A stretch of DNA of 52,512 nt from Bacteroidales bacterium (GTDB lineage Bacteria; Bacteroidota; Bacteroidia; Bacteroidales; VadinHA17): positions 1 through 52,512 of the forward strand of contig WXFD01000061.1 of assembly GCA_009877105.1 (NCBI GenBank), in the 5' to 3' direction. The first letter of the stretch is position 1. Each line of letters starts with the position of its first letter. Below are positions 9,094 to 17,046 of the stretch, piece after piece. A program made the position numbers and the translations under genes. The notes under the pieces were generated by a model that worked only from the letters and a program-made list of their open reading frames with translations, searched no databases and was not told the origin of the DNA.

Positions 9094-9144
9094 ATCCCGG
9101 TGATTTAACTGCAAGCGCCTTTGAACTGACCTCCTGACAGAATC

Positions 9145-10455
9145 ATGATCTTTCTGAAACAATTCTTTTTGAATCTTAACTTATATAATATTAGTTATTG
9201 CGTCCTTCGCAATTATAGTAACCTGCCTTATTCAACAGCAGGAAGTGATTTGGATATTCTCATAAAGAAAGAACAATTGCCTGAGTTTTGGGAAGTACTT
9301 TCTGAAACTGTTACTGTAAATAAAGGTAGTGTAGTGTCCATTATAAAATCGAAAAATTGTCCAAAAATATGCCTGATCGGGAAAGTGAATAAACCTTGGG
9401 GCTTGATGATAGACCTGTATATTGATGCGATCATTTATCGTGGGCAAACTATTATTACAGAAGATGTTATTCAGACTAATACCATTTCTTACAACAATAT
9501 TCATGTTCTTGATAAACCTGCAGATTCATATGTCACTTTACTAAAAGAACTTCTGAATAACAAAACATGTTCTGAGAAACATTACAAAGCATTTGTGGAA
9601 CACTCTCTCAATGATGAGTTCCTTGACTCTGTTTTTAAACCCTTGTGTAAATCAAATACAGCCGAAGCTCTGAAGAAGTGTAACCCCGGTGGGTATAATG
9701 AGGCTGAAGTAAAAAGACTGGTTAAAGAGTTAAGTGCCGACTTCCCGAACAAATGGTACAATCTTCTATATAAAGCGCCTAAACTGAACCGTTTTTTCAG
9801 GAGACCCGGTTACTCAATAGCATTTATTGGTTCAGACGGGTCCGGAAAGAGCACCTTAATTGACATGCTTACACCGGTCCTAAACGAAACCTTTCATAAG
9901 GCTGTTTATTACAAACATTTAAGACCCGGTTGGCTCTCTCCCCTGGCTCGTTTATCGGGCAAAAAGGCAGCACAATCAGGACCAGTAACAGATCCGCATG
10001 CAAGCCTCCCTTCAGGGTATCTGGTTTCGTTAATAAGATGGAGCTATTACCTGATGGATTATGTGTTTGGTTATTACCTGAAAGTATTTCCAAAGCAATC
10101 TACAAAGGCCTGTGTTTTTATTTTTGACCGGTACTATTACGATTATTATATTGACCAGCGCAGATCGAGGATCAACTTACCTGCCTGGGTGATACGTTTA
10201 GGACAGATATTCATTCCCGAACCTGATATAATCTTATGTCTGGGCACAGAACCTGAAATCATACATTCACGAAAGCCTGAGCTTCCTTTGCCTGAGGTTG
10301 AAAGGCAGGTCATTGTTCTAAGAAAATTTTGTAAGAATCATAGACGCGCCATTTGGATTGACACCGGCAAGAGTATTGAAGAATCTGCTGATGATACACT
10401 GAAAGCCATTATTGGAGTGATGGCCCGGAGATTCGAAAGTGTAATGCTTAGATAA
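9145..10455 (+). CDS. Nucleotidyltransferase-like and thymidylate-kinase-like fusion protein
   Basis: 436 aa in two parts. Residues 1-150 resemble a minimal nucleotidyltransferase: AGSDLDILIK (about 31-40) carries the GSDLD motif and MIDLYIDAII (about 90-99) could give the third acidic residue. Residues 220-430 are a thymidylate-kinase-like P-loop domain: FIGSDGSGKSTLID (Walker A), FIFDRYYYDYYID (the DRY-type base/sugar site) and ARRFE at the end. In glycan clusters such proteins are thought to phosphorylate or activate a small molecule rather than dTMP, and a separate true tmk lies at 36054. The next gene, 3 nt after the stop, encodes a kinase-like protein, suggesting a joint role. The substrate is unknown. 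Confidence 0.7.
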   Translation: MIFLKQFFLNLNLYNISYCVLRNYSNLPYSTAGSDLDILIKKEQLPEFWEVLSETVTVNKGSVVSIIKSKNCPKICLIGKVNKPWGLMIDLYIDAIIYRGQTIITEDVIQTNTISYNNIHVLDKPADSYVTLLKELLNNKTCSEKHYKAFVEHSLNDEFLDSVFKPLCKSNTAEALKKCNPGGYNEAEVKRLVKELSADFPNKWYNLLYKAPKLNRFFRRPGYSIAFIGSDGSGKSTLIDMLTPVLNETFHKAVYYKHLRPGWLSPLARLSGKKAAQSGPVTDPHASLPSGYLVSLIRWSYYLMDYVFGYYLKVFPKQSTKACVFIFDRYYYDYYIDQRRSRINLPAWVIRLGQIFIPEPDIILCLGTEPEIIHSRKPELPLPEVERQVIVLRKFCKNHRRAIWIDTGKSIEESADDTLKAIIGVMARRFESVMLR

Positions 10456-10458
10456 ATT

Positions 10459-11358
10459 ATGCGTTACTCGTACCTGCATCCCTATGCCCCACAGTATTTC
10501 TTCCAGCCGGAATGCAGCAAGTATCCCATTTTCAAGTCATTTTATCAGCCTTACACCATGGTTGGGGCTGTATCATGGCGGATGTGGAAGAACATCCGTT
10601 TGTACAGAATTATCTTTTCTAAACCCAATATTGAAAAGTATGTTCCTGAAGGTCATATAAGAGAGATTCTGGGTGATGATTCAATAATTGCAATTAATTC
10701 CGGATCACCGGGGCCGGAACAGAAGATAACAGTAATTGCGGTCTGCAACGGCAATCCGGTTTTCTTAAAATATGGCCGGACCGAAACTGCAATTAAGCTT
10801 GTCGAAAATGAATATTCGGTCTTAATGTCGCTTCAGGGCAGTGATTTGTCACCTGCGGTATTTAATCATACTGCAGCCAGAAACTTTTCATTCATAAAAA
10901 CAGAGCTTTTTATTGGGAAGAGATTATCTGAAAAAAATCTGAATAGCAGTATTATCCAGATTTCAAAAAGAATTTCCTCAATTGATGCCAAAGGCTCTTT
11001 GAATTCGCCTGCAGATCTGAAGACAAGTTTTGCCCATGGGGATTTTTGCCCATGGAATCTTATGGATGTCAATGGAACAATAAAGGCTTTTGACTGGGAA
11101 ATGGCAGGTTATTACCCAATGGGTTATGATATCTTTACTTTTGTTTTCCAGACTAATTTTCTTCTTAATCCGGGCATGAAGATTGAGGAGATACTGGAAG
11201 ATAATCTCCGGCATATAACGGATTTTTTTGGCAGCCTTGACTGGAAGCCTTACCTGGAAGCATTCGCTGCCATAAAACTTGATATAGAGTCCGGAAAGGG
11301 CAACACGCGGCTGGTTCCACATTATCAGAATTTGAGTTTTTATGCCGGGAAAGCTTAA
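10459..11358 (+). CDS. APH/choline-kinase-like phosphotransferase
   Basis: 299 aa. The C-terminal half shows the aminoglycoside-phosphotransferase fold signatures: the catalytic loop HGDFCPWNLMDVNG (about residues 193-206; Asp as base, Asn for magnesium) and the second metal site KAFDWEMAGYYPMGYDIFTF (about 208-227). The N-terminal lobe is short; KYGRTETAIKLVENEY (about 97-112) could hold the ATP lysine. Such proteins in glycan clusters phosphorylate sugars or amino-alcohols of the polysaccharide. It overlaps the next gene by 17 nt and follows the kinase-like fusion by 3 nt, so all three are one operon. Confidence 0.75.
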   Translation: MRYSYLHPYAPQYFFQPECSKYPIFKSFYQPYTMVGAVSWRMWKNIRLYRIIFSKPNIEKYVPEGHIREILGDDSIIAINSGSPGPEQKITVIAVCNGNPVFLKYGRTETAIKLVENEYSVLMSLQGSDLSPAVFNHTAARNFSFIKTELFIGKRLSEKNLNSSIIQISKRISSIDAKGSLNSPADLKTSFAHGDFCPWNLMDVNGTIKAFDWEMAGYYPMGYDIFTFVFQTNFLLNPGMKIEEILEDNLRHITDFFGSLDWKPYLEAFAAIKLDIESGKGNTRLVPHYQNLSFYAGKA

Positions 11359-12577
11359 AATACTTGTCTCGGCCTATGCATGCAGCCCGGGTCGTGGTTC
11401 TGAGCCCGGCATGGGTTGGAATTTTGTAATTGGCTTGTCGAGGTATCATGAGGTTCATGTAATATCTGAAGAAAAATTCAAACTGCCAGTTGATGAATAC
11501 CTTGCAAAATATACAGAGTTAAAAGAGAATCTTAAATTCTATTTCATAGTCAAAAAACGAAATAAATGGCTCAGAAAGATTTGGCCACCTTCTTATTACC
11601 GGTTTTATCGCCGGTGGCAGCAAAAGGCATTTAAGCTGGCACAGAAGCTGGATCAGGCTGAAGATTTTGATATTATACACCAGTTGAATATGGTGGGCTA
11701 TCGTGAACCCGGCTATCTGTGGAAGATTTCTAAGCCTTTTGTATGGGGACCGGTAGGAGGACTTGAAAACTCACCATGGAAGTTTATACCATCATTAGGT
11801 TTGAAGGGATGCCTGTTTTACTGCAGCAGAAACATTATTAATTTCCTGCAAAGACAATCCCTGTCAAGGCCTCGAAAGGCGGCAAACCATTCACACTCCG
11901 CGATAATTGCTGCAACCACTGGTAATGCTTTACTAATTAGGCAACTTTGGGGTAAAGAAACAACAATTATAAACGAGGTCGGCCAGACACTCGTGAAGCA
12001 AAACGGTTTATCAAAGCGTGGGGAAGCTGATGCTCCATTGCGGATAATCTGGAGTGGTTTGCATACGCCCGGAAAAAATCTTCCGTTGCTCCTTAATTCT
12101 TTAGCCACAGTAAGTTTTGCATTTGAATGTCATATCCTCGGCTCGGGGGAAATGACGTCCAGATGGGAAAAGAAATCAATGAGTTTAGGGATCAATAAAT
12201 ATTGTAAATGGTATGGCTGGCTTGAACGGGGCAAAGCGCTTGAGGTGATGCAGTCTGGTCATGTATTCTGTATAACCAGCATAAGTGATCTGACATCGAC
12301 TGTTACTCTCGAGGCTCTGTCGTGTGGTCTTCCTGTAATTTGTCTTGATCACTGTGGCTTTTCTGACGTGATAACAGAGAATTGCGGGGTTAAAATACCG
12401 GTTACCAATCCTTCGAAAGCTGCCAGGGATTTTGCCGGCGCACTTGAGAGAATTTATAATGATGAGCACTACCGGCAACGGCTTAGTGAAGGGGCTCTGG
12501 ATCGCGCTTCCGAATTCACATGGGAGAATAAGATTGAAATGATAAACTCAATCTACAGCTCTTTATTAGAAGAATGA
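11342..12577 (+). CDS. Family 4 glycosyltransferase
   Basis: 411 aa. The start KILVSAYACSPGRGSEPGMG (residues 5-24) is the glycine-rich opening of a GT4 subgroup, and VWGPVGGLENSP follows at about 135. The C-terminal donor domain has RIIWSGLHTPGKNLPLLLNSL, CHILGSGEM, and an EX7E-like EALSCGLPVICLDHCGFSD. It starts inside the preceding kinase gene (17-nt overlap) and its stop overlaps the next ATG by 4 nt, so translation is coupled throughout. Donor and acceptor cannot be stated. Confidence 0.88.
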   Translation: MPGKLKILVSAYACSPGRGSEPGMGWNFVIGLSRYHEVHVISEEKFKLPVDEYLAKYTELKENLKFYFIVKKRNKWLRKIWPPSYYRFYRRWQQKAFKLAQKLDQAEDFDIIHQLNMVGYREPGYLWKISKPFVWGPVGGLENSPWKFIPSLGLKGCLFYCSRNIINFLQRQSLSRPRKAANHSHSAIIAATTGNALLIRQLWGKETTIINEVGQTLVKQNGLSKRGEADAPLRIIWSGLHTPGKNLPLLLNSLATVSFAFECHILGSGEMTSRWEKKSMSLGINKYCKWYGWLERGKALEVMQSGHVFCITSISDLTSTVTLEALSCGLPVICLDHCGFSDVITENCGVKIPVTNPSKAARDFAGALERIYNDEHYRQRLSEGALDRASEFTWENKIEMINSIYSSLLEE

Positions 12578-13692
12578 GAAAAGTACTATTTATCCTGCAT
12601 CTGCCTCCTCCTGTACACGGCGCAGCTGTTATGGGTCAATATGTGAAGGACGGCCGACAAATCAACGACGCCTTTATTGCACGCTTCATTAATCTCGGAA
12701 CATCAAATACAGTTGAAGTTATTGGCCGGAACAGCCTTCGTAAAGTTCTTCGCTATTTTGCTCTATTCTTTCGAGTTATAAAGCAATTGGTTGTTTTCCG
12801 GCCTGAACTATGTTATGTGACTCCAACTGCAAAGGGTCCAGGGTTTTACAAGGACATGCCACTGATTGCACTTGTGAAACTATTTGGCGTCAGAACAATT
12901 CTCCACTACCATAATAAGGGCGTAAGTACCAGGCAAGACAGATTCTTCGATAATCTTCTCTACCGGTTTGTATTCAGAAACTCATACATAATTCTGCTCT
13001 CAGATCATCTTTATCCTGACGTCCGGAGATATGTGCCTGAGAGCAGAGTGTTTTATTGCCCGAACGGAATTCCTGACAGCGCCCAACACAATGAATTGAA
13101 GAAAGCAGATTACGAAACTGGCGCTCCTGGCAAACCAACAGAGATCCTGTTCCTATCACACCTCATCAGGTCCAAAGGTGTGTTGGTCTTAATTGAATCT
13201 TGTAAACTTCTAAAAGGCAGAGACATTGACTTTCACTGTACCATAGTTGGTGGGGATGCTGAGCTGACTAAGGTTGAAGTTGAGAAAATAATTAGAGATC
13301 AAGGTATTGAAAGTAAGATTTCGGTTATTGGGCCGAAACATGGAGCAGAAAAGGATAGGTTACTGAAATCTGCCGACATTTTTGTTCACCCATCTTTTAA
13401 TGACTGTTTTCCATTGGTACTACTCGAGGCTATGCAATATTCCCTGCCTGTTGTATCAACCTTTGAAGGAGCAATACCTGATATTATTGATGATGGTATT
13501 ACGGATTTTCTTGTGCCACAGAAAGATTCAGAGGCATTGGCAGACAAGCTTGAAATTCTGATCAGGGATCAGGAGCTTCGCAGAAAAATGGGAAAAGCCG
13601 GACGGGCCCGATATGAGCGCGAATTCACCCTTGAAAGGTTTGAGAACAGAATGGTTGAAATCCTTACCGGGGTTTTACCGGCATCCACATAA
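12574..13692 (+). CDS. Family 4 glycosyltransferase, last gene of the AT-rich cluster
   Basis: 372 aa. The N-terminus is FILHLPPPVHGAAVMGQYV (residues 6-24) with the acceptor-side glycine region. The donor domain has ILFLSHLIRSKGVLVLIESC, CTIVGGDAE, VIGPKHGAEKDRLLKSADIF and the EX7E-type motif in FPLVLLEAMQYSLPVVSTFEG. ATG overlaps the preceding stop (ATGA). The last codons (CCA CAT AA) coincide with the first copy of the repeat that starts the hairpin array at 13688, so the stop codon lies inside repeat DNA. Confidence 0.9.
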   Translation: MRKVLFILHLPPPVHGAAVMGQYVKDGRQINDAFIARFINLGTSNTVEVIGRNSLRKVLRYFALFFRVIKQLVVFRPELCYVTPTAKGPGFYKDMPLIALVKLFGVRTILHYHNKGVSTRQDRFFDNLLYRFVFRNSYIILLSDHLYPDVRRYVPESRVFYCPNGIPDSAQHNELKKADYETGAPGKPTEILFLSHLIRSKGVLVLIESCKLLKGRDIDFHCTIVGGDAELTKVEVEKIIRDQGIESKISVIGPKHGAEKDRLLKSADIFVHPSFNDCFPLVLLEAMQYSLPVVSTFEGAIPDIIDDGITDFLVPQKDSEALADKLEILIRDQELRRKMGKAGRARYEREFTLERFENRMVEILTGVLPAST

Positions 13693-13922
13693 AACGGCCC
13701 AATGTTCAACCGCTCCGAGGTAAAAACCCGTCCCGGCACCGTGTTTTCTACAAGAATGGATCGCCTGCGGCGAATAAAATTTATTTGTACGGTTACAAAA
13801 ATGTATCGCCTGCGGCAAATAAAATTTATCTGTACAACACGAACATATCGCCTGCGGCGATGGGTGCCGGCATAATAAAATATATCATGTTGCCATTGAT
13901 TATTATCCGTTATTCCACGACT

Positions 13923-14233
13923 AGCCCGCAGGGCTTGCGGTACTATAACAAACGATACCATTGATTGGTGGATATACCTCGGAGAGGTTAAACAAATTTA
14001 CAATTAGCCCGTAGGGCTTACGGTCCTGTAGCTAACGGGGCCATTTAATCGGGATATACCTCGAAGAGGTTAAACAATTTCCAAAATAGCCCGTAGGGCT
14101 TGCGGTCCTGTAGCAAACGACACCATTGATTGGTGGATATACCTCGGAGAGGTTAAACAAATTTACCATAGCCCGTAGGGCTTCCGGTATTGTAGCAAAC
14201 GGAATCATATAAACGTGTTATACCTCGGAGAGG
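13923..14233 (+). repeat. Alternating A/B hairpin run, first copy
   Basis: Four A hairpins (first at 13923-13935, second at 14006-14018) alternate with four B hairpins (13977-13987, 14059-14069, ..., 14223-14233). The A-to-A and B-to-B period is about 82 bp. Loops read GCA, GTA, GTA, GTA in A and GGA, GAA, GGA, GGA in B. The stem arms are identical in all copies. Confidence 0.85.
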
Positions 14234-14439
14234 TTTTACAAACGTCTGCATAAAACGGCTCAAATGTTCAACCGCTCCGCGGTAAAAACCCGTCCCGGCA
14301 CCGTGTTTTCTACAAGAATTTATCGCCTACGGCGAATAAAATTTATTTGTACGACACGAACATATCGCCTGCGGCGATGGGTGCCGGCATAATAAAATCT
14401 ATCATGTTGCCATTGATTATTACCCGTTATTCCACGAAT

Positions 14440-14750
14440 AGCCCGCAGGGCTTGCGGTACTGTAACAAACGACACCATTGATAGGGGGATTTACCTCGAA
14501 GAGGTTAAACAAATTTACCATAGCCCGTAGGGCTTCAGGTACTGTAGCTAACGGGGCCATTTAATCGGGATATACCTCGCAGAGGTTAAACAATTTCCAA
14601 AATAGCCCGTAGGGCTTGCGGTCCTGTAACAAACGACACCATTGATTGGTGGATATACCTCGGAGAGGTTAAACAATTTTCAAAATAGCCCGTAGGGCTT
14701 CCGGTATTGTAGCAAACGGAATCATATAAACGTGTTATACCTCGGAGAGG
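14440..14750 (+). repeat. Alternating A/B hairpin run, second copy
   Basis: Second set of four A and four B hairpins (A from 14440-14452, last B 14740-14750). Loops are GCA, GTA, GTA, GTA in A and GAA, GCA, GGA, GGA in B. The order of flanking variants (GGTAC, then GGTAT at the last A) mirrors the first run, showing that the whole block was duplicated and then diverged, mainly outside the stems. Confidence 0.85.
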
Positions 14751-14882
14751 TTTTACAAACGTCCGCACGAAACGGCCCAATGTTAAACCGCTACGCGGTA
14801 AAAATCCATCGCCGCACCGTGTTTTCTGCAATACCGCATCGCCTGCGGCGAACAGGGCAGGTTAAACAGCTAAAAGAAAATA

Positions 14883-15641
14883 ATGTCCCCGGATCTTTAT
14901 CACAGAAACATGACCGTTCCGGTAATGGGATATGATGTATATACCGGGCCGGCAGATTACCTGGCCGACGGGGTGAAAGGTGTGATAGCAACCCTTAATC
15001 CCCACTCGTTAATAATTGCCGGGAAAGACGGGCGGTTTCGTGAGGCATTGATGGCGGCTGATATCCTTATACCCGATGGCACCGGCATTCAGCTTGCCGC
15101 CCGGGTGCTTAAAGGGCGGAAAATTGAAAAGCTGGCCGGCTCGGACCTGCACGAGTTGATCATCAAAACACTTGATAAACGCGGCGGGTCATGTTTCTAC
15201 CTCGGCGCGTCAGAAGAAACCCTGAACAGGATCAGGGAGAGAATGGCGCGGGAACACCCCGGGGTAAGGGCCGGATCATTCAGCCCCCCCTTCAGGGATG
15301 CATTTACCGCTGCCGAGAATGATGCCATGATCAGTATGGTAAACGCTTTCAGTCCCGATGTGCTTTTTGTCGGCATGACCGCTCCAAAGCAGGAGAAATG
15401 GGTGCATGAGCACCGGGTGAAACTGAACACCCCCCTTATATGCCCCGTGGGCGCGGTTTTCGACTTCTACGCCGGAACGGTGAAACGTCCCGGGAAAATA
15501 TGGATCAGGTTGGGGCTCGAATGGCTGCCGCGTCTCGTCCGTGAACCGCGCAGGCTCTGGAAAAGGAATTTTATCTCAACACCTCTCTTCCTGTGGTGCG
15601 TTTTTACCGAAATGCTCAGGAGGCGCAACAGGCGGTTGTAA
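14883..15641 (+). CDS. TagA/WecG/CpsF-family glycosyltransferase, copy 1
   Basis: 252 aa. This GT26 family adds N-acetylmannosamine or ManNAc-uronate-type sugars to undecaprenyl-PP-GlcNAc on the inner face of the membrane. Signatures: the catalytic-Asp region LIPDGTGIQLAARVLKG, KLAGSDLHELI, CFYLGASEETLNRI, FSPDVLFVGMTAPKQEKWV, and CPVGAVFDFYAGTVKRPGKIW with the membrane-contacting Arg-rich tail. ATG 14883 is used; ATG 14910 (MTVPVMGYDVYTG) is an equally good start. It is much more GC-rich than the cluster before it. A second, clearly divergent family member lies at 20400. A wecA-like gene follows, as expected for one initiation pathway. Confidence 0.87.
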   Translation: MSPDLYHRNMTVPVMGYDVYTGPADYLADGVKGVIATLNPHSLIIAGKDGRFREALMAADILIPDGTGIQLAARVLKGRKIEKLAGSDLHELIIKTLDKRGGSCFYLGASEETLNRIRERMAREHPGVRAGSFSPPFRDAFTAAENDAMISMVNAFSPDVLFVGMTAPKQEKWVHEHRVKLNTPLICPVGAVFDFYAGTVKRPGKIWIRLGLEWLPRLVREPRRLWKRNFISTPLFLWCVFTEMLRRRNRRL

Positions 15642-15801
15642 AGTGAAGGGGTGTGAACAATTGTATATCGTTTATCGTTTACCGCTTGTAATTTTTTGTT
15701 TGTTGCTCTTTATTTTTTTCACACTTTTCTGTTTTTTCTCCTTTTATTATTGTTCTTTTGCCTTTAGCTTTTGTCTGTTGTCTTCACATCATTTCTGAAG
15801 G
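15642..15801 (+). other. Pyrimidine-rich spacer before wecA copy 1
   Basis: 160 bp dominated by T tracts. A similar T-rich stretch ending in the same CTGAAGRATGACCCCTG lies before wecA copy 2, so the spacer belongs to the duplicated unit. No promoter consensus is obvious. Confidence 0.5.
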
Positions 15802-17046
15802 ATGACCCCTGTTGAATTAAATGACTGACAGGCTCTTCTGCTGGCTTTTGCCGGCTCGGTGTGTGTTTCGCTGTATTCGCTTCCGAAGATAGTAAGGGTT
15901 GCAAGGCACAGGAAACTCAGCGACCCTCCGGGTACCCACAAGATCCACCGCAGCGAGATCCCTGCCCTGGGCGGCGTCGCCATCTTCGGGGGCTTCTCAT
16001 TCGGATTGCTGCTGGCCGGCAGCCGGTTCATGACAGGCCTGCCCTTCCTCACCGCCACGGTGATAATGCTCTTCTTTATCGGCCTGAAGGATGACATGAT
16101 CACCGTCAGCCCGTGGAAGAAGATCATTTTCCAGGTTGCCGCGGGCACCATCCTCTTCCTCTTCACCGACCTGAAATTCACTGACCTGCACGGCTTCCTC
16201 GGCATCCGGCACATACCCGTGTGGGCATCGTTCGCACTGACCGTCTTCCTGATCGTGATAATAATAAACTCATTCAACCTCATCGACGGTATCGACGGTC
16301 TCGCGGCCTCGGTGGGAATAATCGCCTCCGCTGCCTTCGGAACATGGTTCTGGCTGTCGGGCGACAGGGGCTTCGCGATCGCCTCCGCCGCCCTCGCGGG
16401 CTCGCTGATGGTGTTCATGGGCTTTAACCTTTCAAACGGCAGAAACAAGATATTCATGGGCGACACCGGCTCGCTCGTCATCGGGTTCATCCTCACCGTA
16501 ATGGCAATACGGTTCAACGAGATCAATGCCGGCCCCTCCCCTTTCATCAGGCTCCATTCATCTCCCTCGGTCTCGATTGCCGTGCTCATCGTACCGCTCT
16601 TCGACTCGCTCAGGGTGATAATCATCAGGCTCATCCGCCGCCAGCCGCCCATGAAAGCCGACAACCGGCACATCCACCACCTGCTGCTCAGGGCGGGCCT
16701 CAATCACCGGCGGGCCACCCTTTTAATCGCCGCCGCCAATATCCTTGTCATCGCAACGGCCTTCCTGCTCGACGGCCTGGGCATCTTCCGGCTGGGATCT
16801 GTCATCCTCCTGCTGTGCACGGCACTCACCGTTCCGGTCTATATCAAGGTTGCGAAAAGGGAAAACTGGGGGATACTGAACAAAAAGGCCTGGAGGCTGA
16901 TCCTCAGCGACCAGAAGGAGATGGATGTCTACCGCAACCTGGTCGTCATCATCGACGGTCACAGGGCAAAACCCGCAGAAGCCGGACAACTGGCTGAAGC
17001 CGCCGTACCGCACACGGAATCAGGGGGGGTAAATCAGAATACTTGA
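15802..17046 (+). pseudogene. WecA-like glycosyl-1-phosphate transferase, copy 1, with stop at codon 9
   Basis: Homologue of WecA/TagO (polyprenyl-phosphate GlcNAc-1-phosphate transferase), which starts the lipid-linked glycan. The ATG at 15802 gives MTPVELND then TGA at 15826-15828, where copy 2 (21496) has TGG: a Trp9-to-stop change. The rest is intact and, by eye, roughly 85-90 % identical to copy 2: KDDM, NSFNLIDGIDGLAAS, GDTGS and DNRHIHHLLLRAG. Translation could restart at GTG 15859, losing 19 residues and half of the first membrane helix, so the product may be weak or absent. Copy 2 would cover the function. Confidence 0.85.

Larger units (their letters stand above)
13688..14860. repeat. 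Gene-free array of short hairpin repeats in nested duplication
   Basis: About 1.2 kb without a gene. It is built of two long tandem copies (13688-14248, 561 bp; 14249-14765, 517 bp) and a partial third (from 14766), each starting CAYRAAACGG followed by an ACCGC-type hairpin. Inside are about 25 short palindromes of four kinds: A, AGCCC-GNA-GGGCT (8 copies); B, ACCTC-GNA-GAGGT (8 copies); C, ATCGCC-TNC-GGCGAT (6 copies, a few with imperfect arms); D, ACCGC-TNC-GCGGT (3 copies, the first with one arm mismatch). Read on the proper strand every loop is a GNA triplet closed by C-G, and the middle base varies between copies. There is no conserved-repeat/unique-spacer pattern and no nearby cas gene. 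Confidence 0.9.

Noticed and set aside
13688..14860. CRISPR array
   Set aside because: The repeats are several different short palindromes with similar, not unique, spacers, unit length about 82 bp in two alternating types, and there are no cas genes in the window.
15541..15798. Hydrophobic 85-codon plus-strand frame
   Set aside because: Its first third overlaps the tagA/wecG gene in another frame and the rest is a T-rich spacer that mimics a membrane segment.
8135..15828. Stop-codon recoding as the reason for the interrupted genes
   Set aside because: The two in-frame stops are different (TAA and TGA), other genes end normally with both, and no recoding signal is seen. Mutation or error is simpler.
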